A stretch of DNA of 64,000 bases from NCBI RefSeq assembly GCF_900094805.1, contig NZ_FMAT01000005.1, forward strand, positions 124,001 to 188,000, in the 5' to 3' direction. The translations under genes and the position numbers were made by a program. How positions within the stretch are numbered: the stretch's first letter is position 1; every line of letters starts with the position of its first letter. The notes under the pieces were generated by a model. The model searched no databases. It saw only the letters and a program-made list of their open reading frames with translations, and was not told where the DNA came from. Shown piece after piece: positions 17,074 through 26,152 of this stretch. Origin of the DNA: Arthrobacter sp. NIO-1057 (GTDB lineage: Bacteria; Actinomycetota; Actinomycetes; Actinomycetales; Micrococcaceae).

Positions 17074-17104
17074 GATCTCTCCTGGAAATTTAGCGGTAAG
17101 AAGA

Positions 17105-17932
17105 TTAGAGGTAGGCCGGGATGATTGAGGCGATCGGCAGAACGCTGGCGTTGACCTCGGGGTTGTTGTGACCTGGGTGGGAGTCGGTGGTGAAGATCTT
17201 CCCGTAGTGTTTGGTCAGTTCACCGGCGGCACCCGAAAATACTCCGTGACTGACCCAGAGGTCGAGGTTTTCTTTGGCTAGCCCGGTAGCTGCGGCCAAA
17301 CCTCGAAAAGTCCCTCCGCCATCACAGATGTCATCCACTACTAGGTAGTGGCCGTCTGCCGGAAGTTCTTCACAGTGGAATCCGGTGAGTTTTCCGGTTT
17401 CGAAGTCTCGTTCCTTGCCGGCCTTGTACAACGGCACTCCAAACGCCTTGGCTGCTTTAGTCGCACGGTCCACGGCTCCCGCATCAGGGGCGATGATGCC
17501 GTCGTAGCGCTGGCCAAAAAGTTGCAGCCATTTTGCTAGGGAATCGGCTGGATCAATGATGGTGAGGTTATTGATCAGGGTGGTGATCACCGGGGAATGC
17601 GGGTCAAAACAGATCACTTGGTCTGCTTCGAGTGAGTTGATCATGTTTGCGTAGACCTTGGCCCCAAATGGTTCGCCGCGGTCGGCGCGGGCTGCTGGCA
17701 GGTATGGGATCACTGCGCTGACCTTGTGCCCGTGTTGGTGCGCGTAGTCAATCCACAAGCCGGCACTCATGTAGTCGTTGGCGTCGGTACCGGTGATGAT
17801 GATGTGGCTTGGAGTCTGCTCTTGGGCAGCCGAACCAATCTTGAAGTGCGCTTCCCCGGCGGGAAAGTTCATGAATTCAACATCGGAGTAGACGGTGTAT
17901 CCGGTAGCGACGGTGGCGTATGGCTTGATCAT
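17105..17932 (-). CDS. prs: Ribose-phosphate pyrophosphokinase (short, nadV-linked type)
   Basis: A 275-residue PRPP synthetase-family protein, shorter than housekeeping Prs (about 315-325). The PRPP-binding loop is VVDDICDGGGTF, with Cys-Asp-Gly-Gly in place of the usual Met-Ile-Asp-Thr-Ala, typical of versions encoded next to nadV. Other fold landmarks are HIIITGTDANDYMS, PYLPAARADRGEPFGAK and FDPHSPVI. It would make PRPP from ribose-5-phosphate and ATP for NamPT. First gene of the operon; RBS-like AGGCTGA before the ATG. Phage NARP1 enzymes pair related folds to build an ADP-ribose-pyrophosphate route; nothing here shows that activity. Confidence 0.85.
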   Translation of the reverse strand: MIKPYATVATGYTVYSDVEFMNFPAGEAHFKIGSAAQEQTPSHIIITGTDANDYMSAGLWIDYAHQHGHKVSAVIPYLPAARADRGEPFGAKVYANMINSLEADQVICFDPHSPVITTLINNLTIIDPADSLAKWLQLFGQRYDGIIAPDAGAVDRATKAAKAFGVPLYKAGKERDFETGKLTGFHCEELPADGHYLVVDDICDGGGTFRGLAAATGLAKENLDLWVSHGVFSGAAGELTKHYGKIFTTDSHPGHNNPEVNASVLPIASIIPAYL

Positions 17933-17949
17933 GCATTCAGCCTAACACG

Positions 17950-17969
17950 TAAACATCAAGTGATGTTTA
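17950..17969. promoter_or_regulatory. Perfect 20-bp palindrome, candidate NrtR operator
   Basis: TAAACATCA-AG-TGATGTTTA has perfect 9-bp arms and lies 18-37 bp upstream of the prs start codon. The operon it heads ends with an NrtR-like regulator, so autoregulated NAD-salvage control is the simplest reading. Binding is inference. Confidence 0.6.
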
Positions 17970-18040
17970 TTGAAGATAAAAATCCTTCACGCTGAACTTC
18001 CCGGGCTTTACTTTTTAGAGGTCAAAGACCAAATCAGCAA

Positions 18041-19141
18041 TCAGAAATTTAATCCGCGGGCTGCGACATCCCATTGTTCACAACTTCCGTCGGCGCTCAC
18101 GGCCAGCACCGAGTCCACCAGGTTGACCGACTGGCACACGTGATTCGGAATGACCTGAAGCTGCGTGCCGTGAGCGGGCAGTTCAAGGTTTTCCGGCCAT
18201 ATCACGGTGGCGTGATGCTCCGACAGGCCACTAATCCGAGCTTCGGGGCATTCAACAATTCGGCCGTAACCACTGGCCCAAGCAGGGCGGTCACCGCCAA
18301 GAATTTTGCTTCCTGCATCCACCACGATTCGGCGCGGGATCTGCTCGTTGCCCTCATGGCGACTCACCACGGTGGCGGCCACGCTCAAGGCAATTTCATC
18401 AAAACCAATTCGCCCCAGTTCAAACTGCTGGGCATCTCCAAAGACATAAACGCCGGGACGCACTTCGGTGAGCACTGAATTATCACTGAGTGCTGCGGTA
18501 GGAGATGAACCACCGCTGATTCTCTTGATTGAGAATCCAGCCTCGCGCAGGATTCGTGTGGCTTCAGCTAGAGCTTTATGCTCATCGTTGACGGCCTTGT
18601 CGATGCCGTCATGGTCATAGCTATGACCTGGAAAAGTAAAGACACCCCGGACACGCATTCCACAATCGCGGGCTGCTTCAGCAATAGCCAAAGCATCCTG
18701 GGGGCTGACACCGCTTCGGTGATGTCCACTATCAATTTCAATCATGAGGCGAATCTTCGATGCCTGGGCTCCAAGCATCCGAGCCATCTGCTCGACAGCT
18801 TGCACCGAGTCCACACCGATACTGAGCTTGGCACGTTTGATCAATTCTTGGATTCGTTGTGCCTGAGATTCATCGACCCACAGAGGATAGGCGATAAAGA
18901 TTTTTGCCACACCCTGCAGGGCAAAGCTCAGCGCTTCACCCACGGTGGCCACAGTCAGGCCCACCGCACCGGCCTCTAGTTGACGACTGGCAACCTCTGG
19001 CATCTTATGGGTTTTGGCATGGGGACGTAGTTTCAAACCCTGGCTGGCCACCCGGTGAGCCATTTTGTCGATGTTCTTTTCCAGTTGGACCACATCGATC
19101 ATGATCTGTGGCGTACTGATTCCAGCCGGGATGAGGACCAA
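18041..19141 (-). CDS. DSD1-family PLP enzyme (D-threonine aldolase / D-serine dehydratase-like)
   Basis: A 366-residue fold-type III PLP protein. The N-terminal alanine-racemase-like barrel has the PLP-lysine motif RPHAKTHK (about residues 39-46), MIEIDSGHHRSGV and the phosphate-binding ISGGSSPT. The C-terminal domain ends with VIPNHVCQSVN, whose His and Cys match the metal ligands of D-serine dehydratases and D-threonine aldolases. It therefore probably cleaves or dehydrates a D-3-hydroxy amino acid. The start is TTG, supported by AAGGAA nine bases upstream. It lies about 105 bp downstream of the IclR gene on the same strand and may be co-transcribed. Confidence 0.8.
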   Translation of the reverse strand: MVLIPAGISTPQIMIDVVQLEKNIDKMAHRVASQGLKLRPHAKTHKMPEVASRQLEAGAVGLTVATVGEALSFALQGVAKIFIAYPLWVDESQAQRIQELIKRAKLSIGVDSVQAVEQMARMLGAQASKIRLMIEIDSGHHRSGVSPQDALAIAEAARDCGMRVRGVFTFPGHSYDHDGIDKAVNDEHKALAEATRILREAGFSIKRISGGSSPTAALSDNSVLTEVRPGVYVFGDAQQFELGRIGFDEIALSVAATVVSRHEGNEQIPRRIVVDAGSKILGGDRPAWASGYGRIVECPEARISGLSEHHATVIWPENLELPAHGTQLQVIPNHVCQSVNLVDSVLAVSADGSCEQWDVAARGLNF

Positions 19142-19246
19142 ATCTACCGTTCCTTAATGCTTATTGTGCGTCGCGGTGACGGTCCTGCCTGTAGGTGAAT
19201 CCGCCGAAGAGAGACTACCTCAGGTTTCTATCAATGCGCCAAGCGT

Positions 19247-20044
19247 TCACTGACGCGCCACTGGAGAGGAACGCTTAACAAGCTTGGTCGACAGTTCATG
19301 AGCGTGGTGTAAGAGCAGTTCACCGAGTTCTTTTCTTCGCTCTGCTTCGAACCTGGTGTGAATGCCGGTAAGGCTCAACGCCCAGGCAGGTTGCCCAGAG
19401 CCGTCGAAGACGGCAGCTCCCATCCCCCAACTACCTTCAACAATCAGCCCAGGGTTCACTGCATAACCAAGATTCCTGGTTTCAGCTACTTTTTTCTTGA
19501 GTTCCTTGGCACTGTGGGCCGGTCCGTATTCGGCTTCCAACGAGCTGTTAGCTAGATAGCGTTTCATGCTTTCTTCAGGGAGGAAGGCCAAAATTGCCAT
19601 ACCTGCCGAGGCCACGCCCAAGGGGAATCGCCGACCTTCGTACAGTACAAAGGAACGGATCGGAAAGGCTCCATCTTGCCGGAGTAAGCAGACGGTTTCG
19701 TCTGAGCGCCTTGCGGAGAGAAAGGCGCTTTCACCGGTGGCTTCAGCCAGCGCGGTCACGTGCTCTCGGGCAAGTTCACTAATGTCGTAGCGTTCAGCGG
19801 CCACTGCTCCCATGAGATAAAGCTCGGGGCCCAGCAGCCATTTGCCGGTGCGGTGCTCATGGTCGCAGAAACCTTCGGTCACCAGTGCCGATAACAATCG
19901 GTGCACCGTAGGCCGCGCCAGTGAGGTCGCGCGAGCCACCTCAGTAGTCGTGATGCCCTCGGGCATGGAGGTGCTCACGGTTCGAAGTACAGCGGCGAGC
20001 CGACCAACCACTTGAGCTCCTGCCGGTAAATTACTCATGACCAT
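19247..20044 (-). CDS. IclR-family transcriptional regulator
   Basis: A 265-residue IclR protein: winged helix (TTTEVARATSLARPTVHRLL, residues about 32-51) followed by the effector domain with TGESAFLSARRSDETVCL, LPLGVASAGMAILAFLP-like core (FPLGVASAG) and GWGMGAAVF-type end segment. IclR regulators commonly control aromatic, ketone or short-chain acid degradation. It diverges from the VOC gene and the scoAB-thiolase operon. A perfect palindrome covers its start region, and two related sites flank the gap before scoA, pointing to autoregulation and control of the operon. No clear ribosome site precedes either ATG (20044 or 20038), so it may be leaderless. Confidence 0.85.
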   Translation of the reverse strand: MVMSNLPAGAQVVGRLAAVLRTVSTSMPEGITTTEVARATSLARPTVHRLLSALVTEGFCDHEHRTGKWLLGPELYLMGAVAAERYDISELAREHVTALAEATGESAFLSARRSDETVCLLRQDGAFPIRSFVLYEGRRFPLGVASAGMAILAFLPEESMKRYLANSSLEAEYGPAHSAKELKKKVAETRNLGYAVNPGLIVEGSWGMGAAVFDGSGQPAWALSLTGIHTRFEAERRKELGELLLHHAHELSTKLVKRSSPVARQ

Positions 20045-20053
20045 ATTATGGTC
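20039..20053. promoter_or_regulatory. Candidate IclR operator 1 (perfect 15-bp palindrome)
   Basis: GACCATA-T-TATGGTC, perfect 7-bp arms, overlaps the first codons of the iclR gene. Related elements occur at 20578 and 20700. Confidence 0.5.
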
Positions 20054-20107
20054 GATAGCTGTTCATTCAACGGTATATGTCAGAGCAAGAGAGCATAATG
20101 TGGGGGC

Positions 20108-20563
20108 ATGGATACTTCATGGCAATTGGTCGTTGACTGTACAGATCCGCAAACCATGGTGGCGTTCTGGTCCCAAGCCTTGCACTACATTCCTGAGCCA
20201 CCTCCAGCCCCGCATGCAACGTGGCACGCATATTGGCAATCCATGGGAGTGCCAGCCGAAGAACTGGAACCAGAAGCGGGAGAACTACCAGAGTCCCTCA
20301 TCGATCCACTTGGACACGGCCCACGCTGGTGGTTCCAGCAGGTTCCGGAGCGAAAGAGCATCAAGAATCGACTCCACATTGACCTTCGTGTGGGCGGAGG
20401 CCGAGGGGTCGATTTCGAAACACGGAAGGAACGAGTCTCACAGGAGTCTGCGCGTCTGGTAGCTCTGGGTGCGCAAATTCGTCACGTGATGGATCGAGCG
20501 GAAATGGATCATTTTGCGGTGTGCATGTCGGATCCTGAAGGCAATGAATTTGACGTCGTCTAG
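20108..20563 (+). CDS. VOC (glyoxalase-like) family protein
   Basis: A 151-residue glyoxalase-fold protein with the N-terminal LVVDCTDPQTMVAFW and C-terminal SDPEGNEFDVV motifs typical of Glyoxalase_6-type VOC proteins. The paired repeats carry His-containing strands (NRLHIDLRV) and a terminal Glu that could hold a metal, but the enzyme activity cannot be named. It sits between the IclR regulator and the ketone-body operon; since candidate operators lie both before and after it, its transcription may be linked to them. Confidence 0.72.
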   Translation: MDTSWQLVVDCTDPQTMVAFWSQALHYIPEPPPAPHATWHAYWQSMGVPAEELEPEAGELPESLIDPLGHGPRWWFQQVPERKSIKNRLHIDLRVGGGRGVDFETRKERVSQESARLVALGAQIRHVMDRAEMDHFAVCMSDPEGNEFDVV

Positions 20564-20577
20564 ACGAACAAAGAAGC

Positions 20578-20592
20578 GTTCATATTATGGAC
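20578..20592. promoter_or_regulatory. Candidate IclR operator 2
   Basis: GTTCATA-T-TATGGAC is a 15-bp dyad with one mismatched pair; its core differs from operator 1 by one base in 11. It lies 136 bp upstream of scoA. Confidence 0.42.
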
Positions 20593-20699
20593 GCAATCCG
20601 AAATATTCTTCACCATCCGACCAATACGCAGGCAAAGCACTGATCACTATTGAATGCTCATCTGCGACTACGTACCTTGGGAGTAAGACACATCCGCAC

Positions 20700-20712
20700 T
20701 CCACATAGTGGA
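20700..20712. promoter_or_regulatory. Candidate IclR operator 3
   Basis: TCCAC-ATA-GTGGA is a perfect 13-bp palindrome ending 15 bp before the scoA start, matching 8 of 11 core bases of operator 1. Its position next to the ribosome site suits repression of scoAB. Confidence 0.45.
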
Positions 20713-20727
20713 CGCAGGGAGATATCG

Positions 20728-21432
20728 ATGACAACGAAGTTTCGAGATGACGCGGCAGCTGAACTAGCCGCAGTGATCAAAGATGGCATGACCATCGCCG
20801 TAGGAGGCTTTGGCCTCTCCGGGATCCCCAACAGGCTGATCACCGCCGTGAGAGATTCAAAAGCTACCAACCTCACCATCGTGTCCAACAATATGGGCGT
20901 GGATGGCAAAGGTTTGGGACTGCTCTTGGAGAACCGACAGGTTTCCAAAGTTTTGGCTTCCTATGTAGGAGAGAACAAACTATTCGCGCAACAGTTCCTC
21001 GATGGGGACTTGGACGTGGAATTCTGTCCTCAAGGAACCCTCGCTGAACGCTTGCGTGCCGGCGGCGTAGGCATCCCAGCGTTCTTCACACCGACAGGCG
21101 TTGGCACCCCGGTGGCAGAGGGCAAAGAAGTCATGGAATTCAACGGCAAACCGGCCATCTTAGAGCGCGGCATCTTTGCAGACATCGCCTTGGTTAAGGC
21201 CTACCAGGCCGATACCGAAGGCAACCTGCGCTATCGGATGACTTCTAAAAACTTCAACCCACTGGTGGCCATGTCTGGTCGGCACACTTTCGCTGAAGCC
21301 GAGCACATCCTTGATGACTACCTCGATCCGTCCTTGGTCGAGACCCCGGGCATTTTTGTACAAACTCTGGTGCAGGCCGATGCCGTCAAGGACATTGAAC
21401 AGCGCACCGTACGTAGCCGTCAGGAGTCCTAG
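20728..21432 (+). CDS. scoA: Succinyl-CoA:3-ketoacid CoA-transferase subunit A
   Basis: A 234-residue class I CoA-transferase alpha subunit. [13 protein letters not shown] near residue 28 is the glycine-rich CoA-binding loop; [26 protein letters not shown] and FFTPTGVGT follow in family order. With ScoB it moves CoA from succinyl-CoA to acetoacetate. The ATG at 20728 has GGGAG six bases upstream, better than upstream in-frame candidates. The following scoB starts two bases after the stop. Confidence 0.9.
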   Translation: MTTKFRDDAAAELAAVIKDGMTIAVGGFGLSGIPNRLITAVRDSKATNLTIVSNNMGVDGKGLGLLLENRQVSKVLASYVGENKLFAQQFLDGDLDVEFCPQGTLAERLRAGGVGIPAFFTPTGVGTPVAEGKEVMEFNGKPAILERGIFADIALVKAYQADTEGNLRYRMTSKNFNPLVAMSGRHTFAEAEHILDDYLDPSLVETPGIFVQTLVQADAVKDIEQRTVRSRQES

Positions 21433-21434
21433 AA

Positions 21435-22085
21435 ATGTGGACCCGTGATGAGATGGCGGCCATCGCCGCCAGTGAACTAACCGACGGCCAGTATGTAAAC
21501 CTCGGCATCGGTATCCCCACCCTTGTAGCTAACAACCTTCCCGAAGGCGTTTCGGTGAAGCTACAAAGTGAAAACGGCCTGCTCGGCATGGGCCCCTTCC
21601 CTTATGAAGGGGACGAGGACGCTGACCTGATCAACGCTGGCAAGCAGACGGTGACCATTTTGCCTGGAGGTAGCTTCTTCGATTCAGCGACTTCCTTCGG
21701 CATGATCCGTGGCGGTCACGTGCAAACCGCTATCCTCGGTGCCCTACAGGTTGCCGCCAATGGGGATCTGGCCAACTGGACCATCCCTGGCAAACTCGTC
21801 AAAGGCATGGGCGGCGCCATGGACCTTGTTGCCGGCACTCCCCGAGTCATCGTGCTCACCGATCACACGGCCAAAGACGGTACGAGCAAGATCGTAGAGT
21901 CCTGCGACTTGCCGCTCACGGGTGTTGGTGTTGTCGACCGAATTATTACCGACCGCGCCGTGTTCGACATTGAACAAGGACAACTCACTTTGCGTGCTGT
22001 GGCTCCGGGCGAAAGTGTAGAAACCATTAAAGAAATTACGGCAGCAGAATTTGCCATCGAAATCCTGGAGGATCTGAAAGCATGA
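21435..22085 (+). CDS. scoB: Succinyl-CoA:3-ketoacid CoA-transferase subunit B
   Basis: A 216-residue beta subunit. [11 protein letters not shown] contains the catalytic glutamate that forms the glutamyl-CoA thioester. [27 protein letters not shown] and [12 protein letters not shown] complete the family pattern. The ribosome site AGGAG lies in the end of scoA. The stop overlaps the thiolase start (ATGA), giving a coupled three-gene unit for acetoacetate activation and cleavage. Confidence 0.9.
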   Translation: MWTRDEMAAIAASELTDGQYVNLGIGIPTLVANNLPEGVSVKLQSENGLLGMGPFPYEGDEDADLINAGKQTVTILPGGSFFDSATSFGMIRGGHVQTAILGALQVAANGDLANWTIPGKLVKGMGGAMDLVAGTPRVIVLTDHTAKDGTSKIVESCDLPLTGVGVVDRIITDRAVFDIEQGQLTLRAVAPGESVETIKEITAAEFAIEILEDLKA

Positions 22086-23251
22086 GCGTCAAAATCGTAG
22101 GCTACGCCCGCACGCCATTTGTGAAATTTAATGGCGTGTTCGCCAGCGTTCCAGCCACTGAGCTCGGTGCTCATGCTGCCAAGGCTGCCCTGGAGCGTGC
22201 TGGCGTTGACCCGGCCGAGGTACAGCACGTCTTCGCAGGCCAAGTGCTTCAAGGTGGTGCGGGCCAGAACCCTGCTCGCCAGTCGGCCGTCGGGGCAGGC
22301 ATTCCACTGAACGTTCCAGCGATCACTCTCAACGCCGTGTGCCTTTCTGGTGCGGAAGCCGTGGTTGCCGGCACCCGACTCATCAATAGTGGCGAAGCCG
22401 AAATCGTTGTGGCTATCGGGCAAGAATCAATGTCCTTGGCCCCGCACGTCCAGCGTGCGCGAGCCGGCACAAAATACGGTGCCATTGAATTGATTGACAC
22501 CTTGGAATATGACGGTTTGACCGATGCCGCAGAGAAACGTTCGATGGGCGTTTCCACCGAAGAGCACAACGTGAAGTTATCGCTCACCCGCGAGGAGCAG
22601 GACAAGGTGGCAGCAGCCTCGCATCAGCGCGCTGCGGCATCTCGTGATTTCACAGCAGGAGAGATTGCTCCTTTCACCATTACCACTCGTAAGGGTGAGA
22701 CTACGTATTCCGAAGACGACGGAATTCGCGATTCAACCACCGTTGAATCTCTATCCACCCTGCGTCCCGCATTCGCCAAGGATGGCAGCATTACCGCCGG
22801 AAACTCCTCACAAATCACCGACGGTGCCGCGGCTCTGGTTCTGGCCAGCGATGCTGCGATAGAACGCTTGGGACTCACCGCGCTGGCTGAAGTTCTCTCA
22901 CATGCGTTTGTCGCTGGACCAGACCGCACTTTGCACGAGCAACCATCGAATGCCATCGCCGCTGCTTTGCAGAAGGCCGGTACCAAGGCCGAAGACTTGA
23001 AGGCGGTAGAAATCAATGAAGCCTTTGCCGCGGTGGTTGTACAGTCAGCAAAGGTTTTGGGGTTGGATGAAGAAATCGTGAACCCCCATGGTGGAGCTAC
23101 CGCCTTGGGCCACCCCATCGGCGCTTCGGGCGCACGCATTATTGGAACTTTGGCTCGCCAGTTAGAGCAGATGCCTGCCGGATCGCTCGGCGCCATTGGT
23201 ATTTGTGGTGGTGGCGGTCAGGGCACCTCCGTGGTGCTTCGCTCACTCTAA
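22082..23251 (+). CDS. atoB: Acetyl-CoA acetyltransferase (thiolase II)
   Basis: The 389-residue protein has all thiolase catalytic elements: nucleophile Cys87 in NAVCLSG, NEAFAAV, His in [17 protein letters not shown] and the second Cys in ICGGGGQG. It would split acetoacetyl-CoA made by ScoAB into two acetyl-CoA. Together with 3-hydroxybutyrate dehydrogenase this completes ketone-body use. A beta-ketoadipyl-CoA thiolase role is less likely because the CoA transferase is of the ScoAB rather than PcaIJ type. A strong terminator follows. Confidence 0.88.
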   Translation: MSVKIVGYARTPFVKFNGVFASVPATELGAHAAKAALERAGVDPAEVQHVFAGQVLQGGAGQNPARQSAVGAGIPLNVPAITLNAVCLSGAEAVVAGTRLINSGEAEIVVAIGQESMSLAPHVQRARAGTKYGAIELIDTLEYDGLTDAAEKRSMGVSTEEHNVKLSLTREEQDKVAAASHQRAAASRDFTAGEIAPFTITTRKGETTYSEDDGIRDSTTVESLSTLRPAFAKDGSITAGNSSQITDGAAALVLASDAAIERLGLTALAEVLSHAFVAGPDRTLHEQPSNAIAAALQKAGTKAEDLKAVEINEAFAAVVVQSAKVLGLDEEIVNPHGGATALGHPIGASGARIIGTLARQLEQMPAGSLGAIGICGGGGQGTSVVLRSL

Positions 23252-23269
23252 TTCACCACTGGTGTTCTT

Positions 23270-23313
23270 GCCGGGATCAGCGCTCCTCATCGGAGACTGA
23301 TCCCGGCCTTTTT
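23270..23313 (+). terminator. Intrinsic terminator of the scoA-scoB-thiolase operon
   Basis: Perfect 11-bp stem GCCGGGATCAG / CTGATCCCGGC (23270-23280, 23297-23307), with an inner CTCC/GGAG pair in the loop, followed by CTTTTT. Confidence 0.9.
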
Positions 23314-23501
23314 ATGCCCACAGTCCAAGACGTAATAAAAGCATCATTTCCGGGACTGAAGCCCGTCATAGTTTCGAGCTCCCAGTCATCCTGTCCTGCT
23401 TCTGTGATATGAAATTTGTAGGCCAAATTTCAACTTGTTCGACATTAAATCGAAAAGTTTAGCCGACAAGCCTTCATCATCGCACCACGTCAGGAACAAT
23501 C
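23314..23501. other. Intergenic region before the large membrane protein
   Basis: No coding or strong structural signal seen. It must contain the promoter of the next gene; AT-rich stretches near 23420-23460 (AAATTTCAACTTG, ATTAAATCG) are candidates but no pair fits well. Confidence 0.3.
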
Positions 23502-26051
23502 TTGGATAATTTGCAGCAACCAGAAGAATCAAAGGCGTCTCAAACGCCTCCAAAACCTCCCTCTACCTCCTTGCCCGCCGCTGGGCAGAATCCTCAGCTG
23601 AAAAAGTTGACGGATGCGGTCCTGGAACTCAAGTCTCCAGCCAGCCTCAAACTACTCGGATTCCAAGCAGCGAGCATCGCCCTTATCGGTGTCGTCCTTG
23701 CCCTGTGTTTCCTGATTCCACTGGCTAGTTCGGCTAACGGCTCCAGCACCAGTAGCTACTCCGACTCGGGTTTGGGCCTGGCCTCCCAAATCAATTCGTT
23801 CAAGGCTTTTATTCTGCTCTTCAGCGCAGTGCTCGGCGGCGGCCTAAAATTTTTTGGTGCCGGCGGAGGATTTGGGTTCTCCGGGGAAGCACAGCTGGCA
23901 CTATCGCTGGTTTCTATAACTGCGATTCTCGCCATTTGCGCGGTGAACTACCTGCTGGTGCGCAAGCTCAACCGCGGGGTGCGTAAGGGTGGTTGGAAGA
24001 GTGCCGCATTAACCTCCGGGCTGCACGCAATGGTCATTGCACTGGCCCTCTTGATTATTTCCCTCTTTGGCAAATTGTCCATGGAGTCAATGGGCTTCTT
24101 GAGCGCAACAATTTCGCCACGTTATGCTGGCGTCTTCTTTACAGTTCTCTTGACCGTTTTCTTCTCGCAATTCATTGCAACAGCGCCTCAACGCTTCGGC
24201 TCTGAATCAGCGTTAATGAACGGGGCCCGCGAATCAATCACCCTGATTGTCAGCGTACTGATACTCTTTGCCTTAGTCGGGATCATCGTGGCCCTAGTCA
24301 ATAAAGACGAAGACATGCCGTGGAGTTTCTCGCTCATGTTGATCCCTTTGTTGGGAACTCTGGGCACCTACCTCGGAGCATTGGGTTTCCTCGGGGCTCT
24401 AGCTCCCAACGTTTCTGGCGTAGCCTCCGCCTTGGAAGAATTCACTGGAGATTCCATCCCCACCTCGGTCTATCGACTATGGGATTTCGCCGAGGGTAAG
24501 GGCGCTTGGCTGCTGGTTCTCACCGTTGTTTTGATTCTTGCGGTTGCTATCAGGGTCGGCGTGCAGCGCACTCGTACCGAACGCATCAATTGGCAACGAA
24601 TCTGGCAATTGCCAGCCATCTCCTTGGTTCTGTGGATGGTTCTTGCGTGGCTGACGAGCATTTCGTTGGGTGGCAACATCACCGCAAATGGAATGGGCGA
24701 GATGTCAGCAGGTGTTTCATTTGGCATCACTTGGTACTCCGTGATTTTCTTGGCCATCGGTGCTGCGATCGTTTCAGTACTCGCAGAAATCCTGCCGATT
24801 CAGGTTTACCGATACGCTCCGGCGCTCCTTGGAATTTTGGGTGGCAAGCCCGCTGCAGGACGCTGGATCTCTGGCCAGTCTCAGGCTCCGGTGGTACCAG
24901 TGACGAACCCTACCGCTGAGGCAACCCACGCACCCGAAGCCGCTCCTACCACAACCATGCCGACAGCTACTGCCGAGCAGAACACCACCGTGCTCCCTGC
25001 AGCTTCGGCTACCGCTTCAACACCCACGGCTGTCAATGAGGCTCCAGCGCTTCAGCCTGCCTCAGAATCCTCCAAGAAGAAGGCCAAGGCTATTGGCTTT
25101 GGTGTTCTAGGCCTGGCAGTTCTCGTTGGTCTGGGATTTGGTGCGGTGGCTTACCTGAATTCCCAGCGCAAGCCAGAGGCTCAGGTTGAGCAGTACCTCG
25201 ATCTTCTTGCTGACGGTAAGGCTGAAAAAGCAGCAGAAATGGTGGATCCTGGAATCGACAATGCGTCGCGTGCCCTACTCACCGATGAGGTGCTGGCTGG
25301 TGCCAAGCAGCGTCTGGAAGTCATCGATGTTAAGCAGCTTTCGAAGGCAGATCATGGCGCATCAGTGCGCGCTACTTACGCCATCAATGGCGAACAGCAT
25401 GCGAAGGTCTTCACCGTGGACCGCGGGGACAAAGAATACGGTTTGCTTGATACGTGGGATCTGAATGAACCACTACTAGTACCAGTGAAGATCTCCGCCG
25501 ATCAGGTTTCGGATGTCACCGTTGGAAAGTCAGCGGTTCACCTTTCTGAAGCAGAGTCCTACTATGGTGATTCTGACTCTTCTTTCAATGGTGACTTCTA
25601 CGTCTATCCCGGTATCTACACCGTTTCGGCCGCAAATACTGACTACCTTCAGGTCGATGCTCAAGAACTGCGTGCTAACCATCCCGATGATATGGAAGCA
25701 GCGGTCACGCTGACCACGACAGTGACCGACAAGCTTTCAGAACTCGCTCTGGATGCCGTGCACGAGTTTGCAACTGCCTGCGTCACGGTGCCAACTAACC
25801 TGAATGAGGGGTGCCCTAGCGAGCTTCAGGATAAGGATTTGAAGTCCTTCTCCGTGAAGACCCAAGCATCGGAGGTAACCCTTGAAGGTATGGACTCTTT
25901 CAAGAGCTCCGAGGCGACGTTCAAGTATCAGCGTAATGACACCGAATACATCGACTATAGCGAAGAGGAATTCGATCGTAGCTTCTCGGGGACCATTGAT
26001 TGGAGCGATGGGAAGCCGACCGTGACCGTCACCGGATCAACCTGGTGGTAA
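23502..26051 (+). CDS. Large polytopic membrane protein with extracytoplasmic C-terminal domain, function unknown
   Basis: The 849-residue protein has a Pro/Ser-rich cytoplasmic N-terminus (about 1-45) and roughly ten transmembrane helices up to residue 450. A Thr/Ala/Pro-rich linker follows (about 465-525), then KKKAKAIGF and a further helix (about 530-552), and an extracytoplasmic domain to the end. That domain starts PEAQVEQYLDLLADGKAEKA, resembling NTF2-like/TcaA-type stalk domains of Gram-positive membrane proteins. It has two cysteines about a dozen residues apart (ATACVT, NEGCPS) that could form a disulfide. The start is TTG with CAGGAA upstream. It stands alone; no function should be assigned. 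Confidence 0.65.
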   Translation: MDNLQQPEESKASQTPPKPPSTSLPAAGQNPQLKKLTDAVLELKSPASLKLLGFQAASIALIGVVLALCFLIPLASSANGSSTSSYSDSGLGLASQINSFKAFILLFSAVLGGGLKFFGAGGGFGFSGEAQLALSLVSITAILAICAVNYLLVRKLNRGVRKGGWKSAALTSGLHAMVIALALLIISLFGKLSMESMGFLSATISPRYAGVFFTVLLTVFFSQFIATAPQRFGSESALMNGARESITLIVSVLILFALVGIIVALVNKDEDMPWSFSLMLIPLLGTLGTYLGALGFLGALAPNVSGVASALEEFTGDSIPTSVYRLWDFAEGKGAWLLVLTVVLILAVAIRVGVQRTRTERINWQRIWQLPAISLVLWMVLAWLTSISLGGNITANGMGEMSAGVSFGITWYSVIFLAIGAAIVSVLAEILPIQVYRYAPALLGILGGKPAAGRWISGQSQAPVVPVTNPTAEATHAPEAAPTTTMPTATAEQNTTVLPAASATASTPTAVNEAPALQPASESSKKKAKAIGFGVLGLAVLVGLGFGAVAYLNSQRKPEAQVEQYLDLLADGKAEKAAEMVDPGIDNASRALLTDEVLAGAKQRLEVIDVKQLSKADHGASVRATYAINGEQHAKVFTVDRGDKEYGLLDTWDLNEPLLVPVKISADQVSDVTVGKSAVHLSEAESYYGDSDSSFNGDFYVYPGIYTVSAANTDYLQVDAQELRANHPDDMEAAVTLTTTVTDKLSELALDAVHEFATACVTVPTNLNEGCPSELQDKDLKSFSVKTQASEVTLEGMDSFKSSEATFKYQRNDTEYIDYSEEEFDRSFSGTIDWSDGKPTVTVTGSTWW

Positions 26052-26090
26052 ACACGATTCCAACTGGCAGTTATTGCTAGTCACATGTCC

Positions 26091-26144
26091 AACTAATGAA
26101 CCCGTTGGCCCCTCGCATTGAAGGGACCAACGGGTTCATTAGTT
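26091..26144. terminator. Bidirectional terminator between convergent genes
   Basis: Perfect 18-bp arms (26091-26108 and 26127-26144; AACTAATGAACCCGTTGG and its complement), with CCCT/AGGG pairing in the 18-nt loop. The A/T-rich arm ends can supply the U tract in either direction. Confidence 0.85.
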
Positions 26145-26152
26145 AGCGATTA

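Noticed and set aside
15532-17932. Phage-type NARP1 anti-defence NAD pathway
   Set aside because: The fold pair is similar, but the NrtR-like third gene, the NamPT-type Asp residue and the lack of phage genes favour ordinary salvage.
22624-23196. 190-codon minus-strand frame inside the thiolase gene
   Set aside because: Shadow of the thiolase codon pattern; low-complexity composition.
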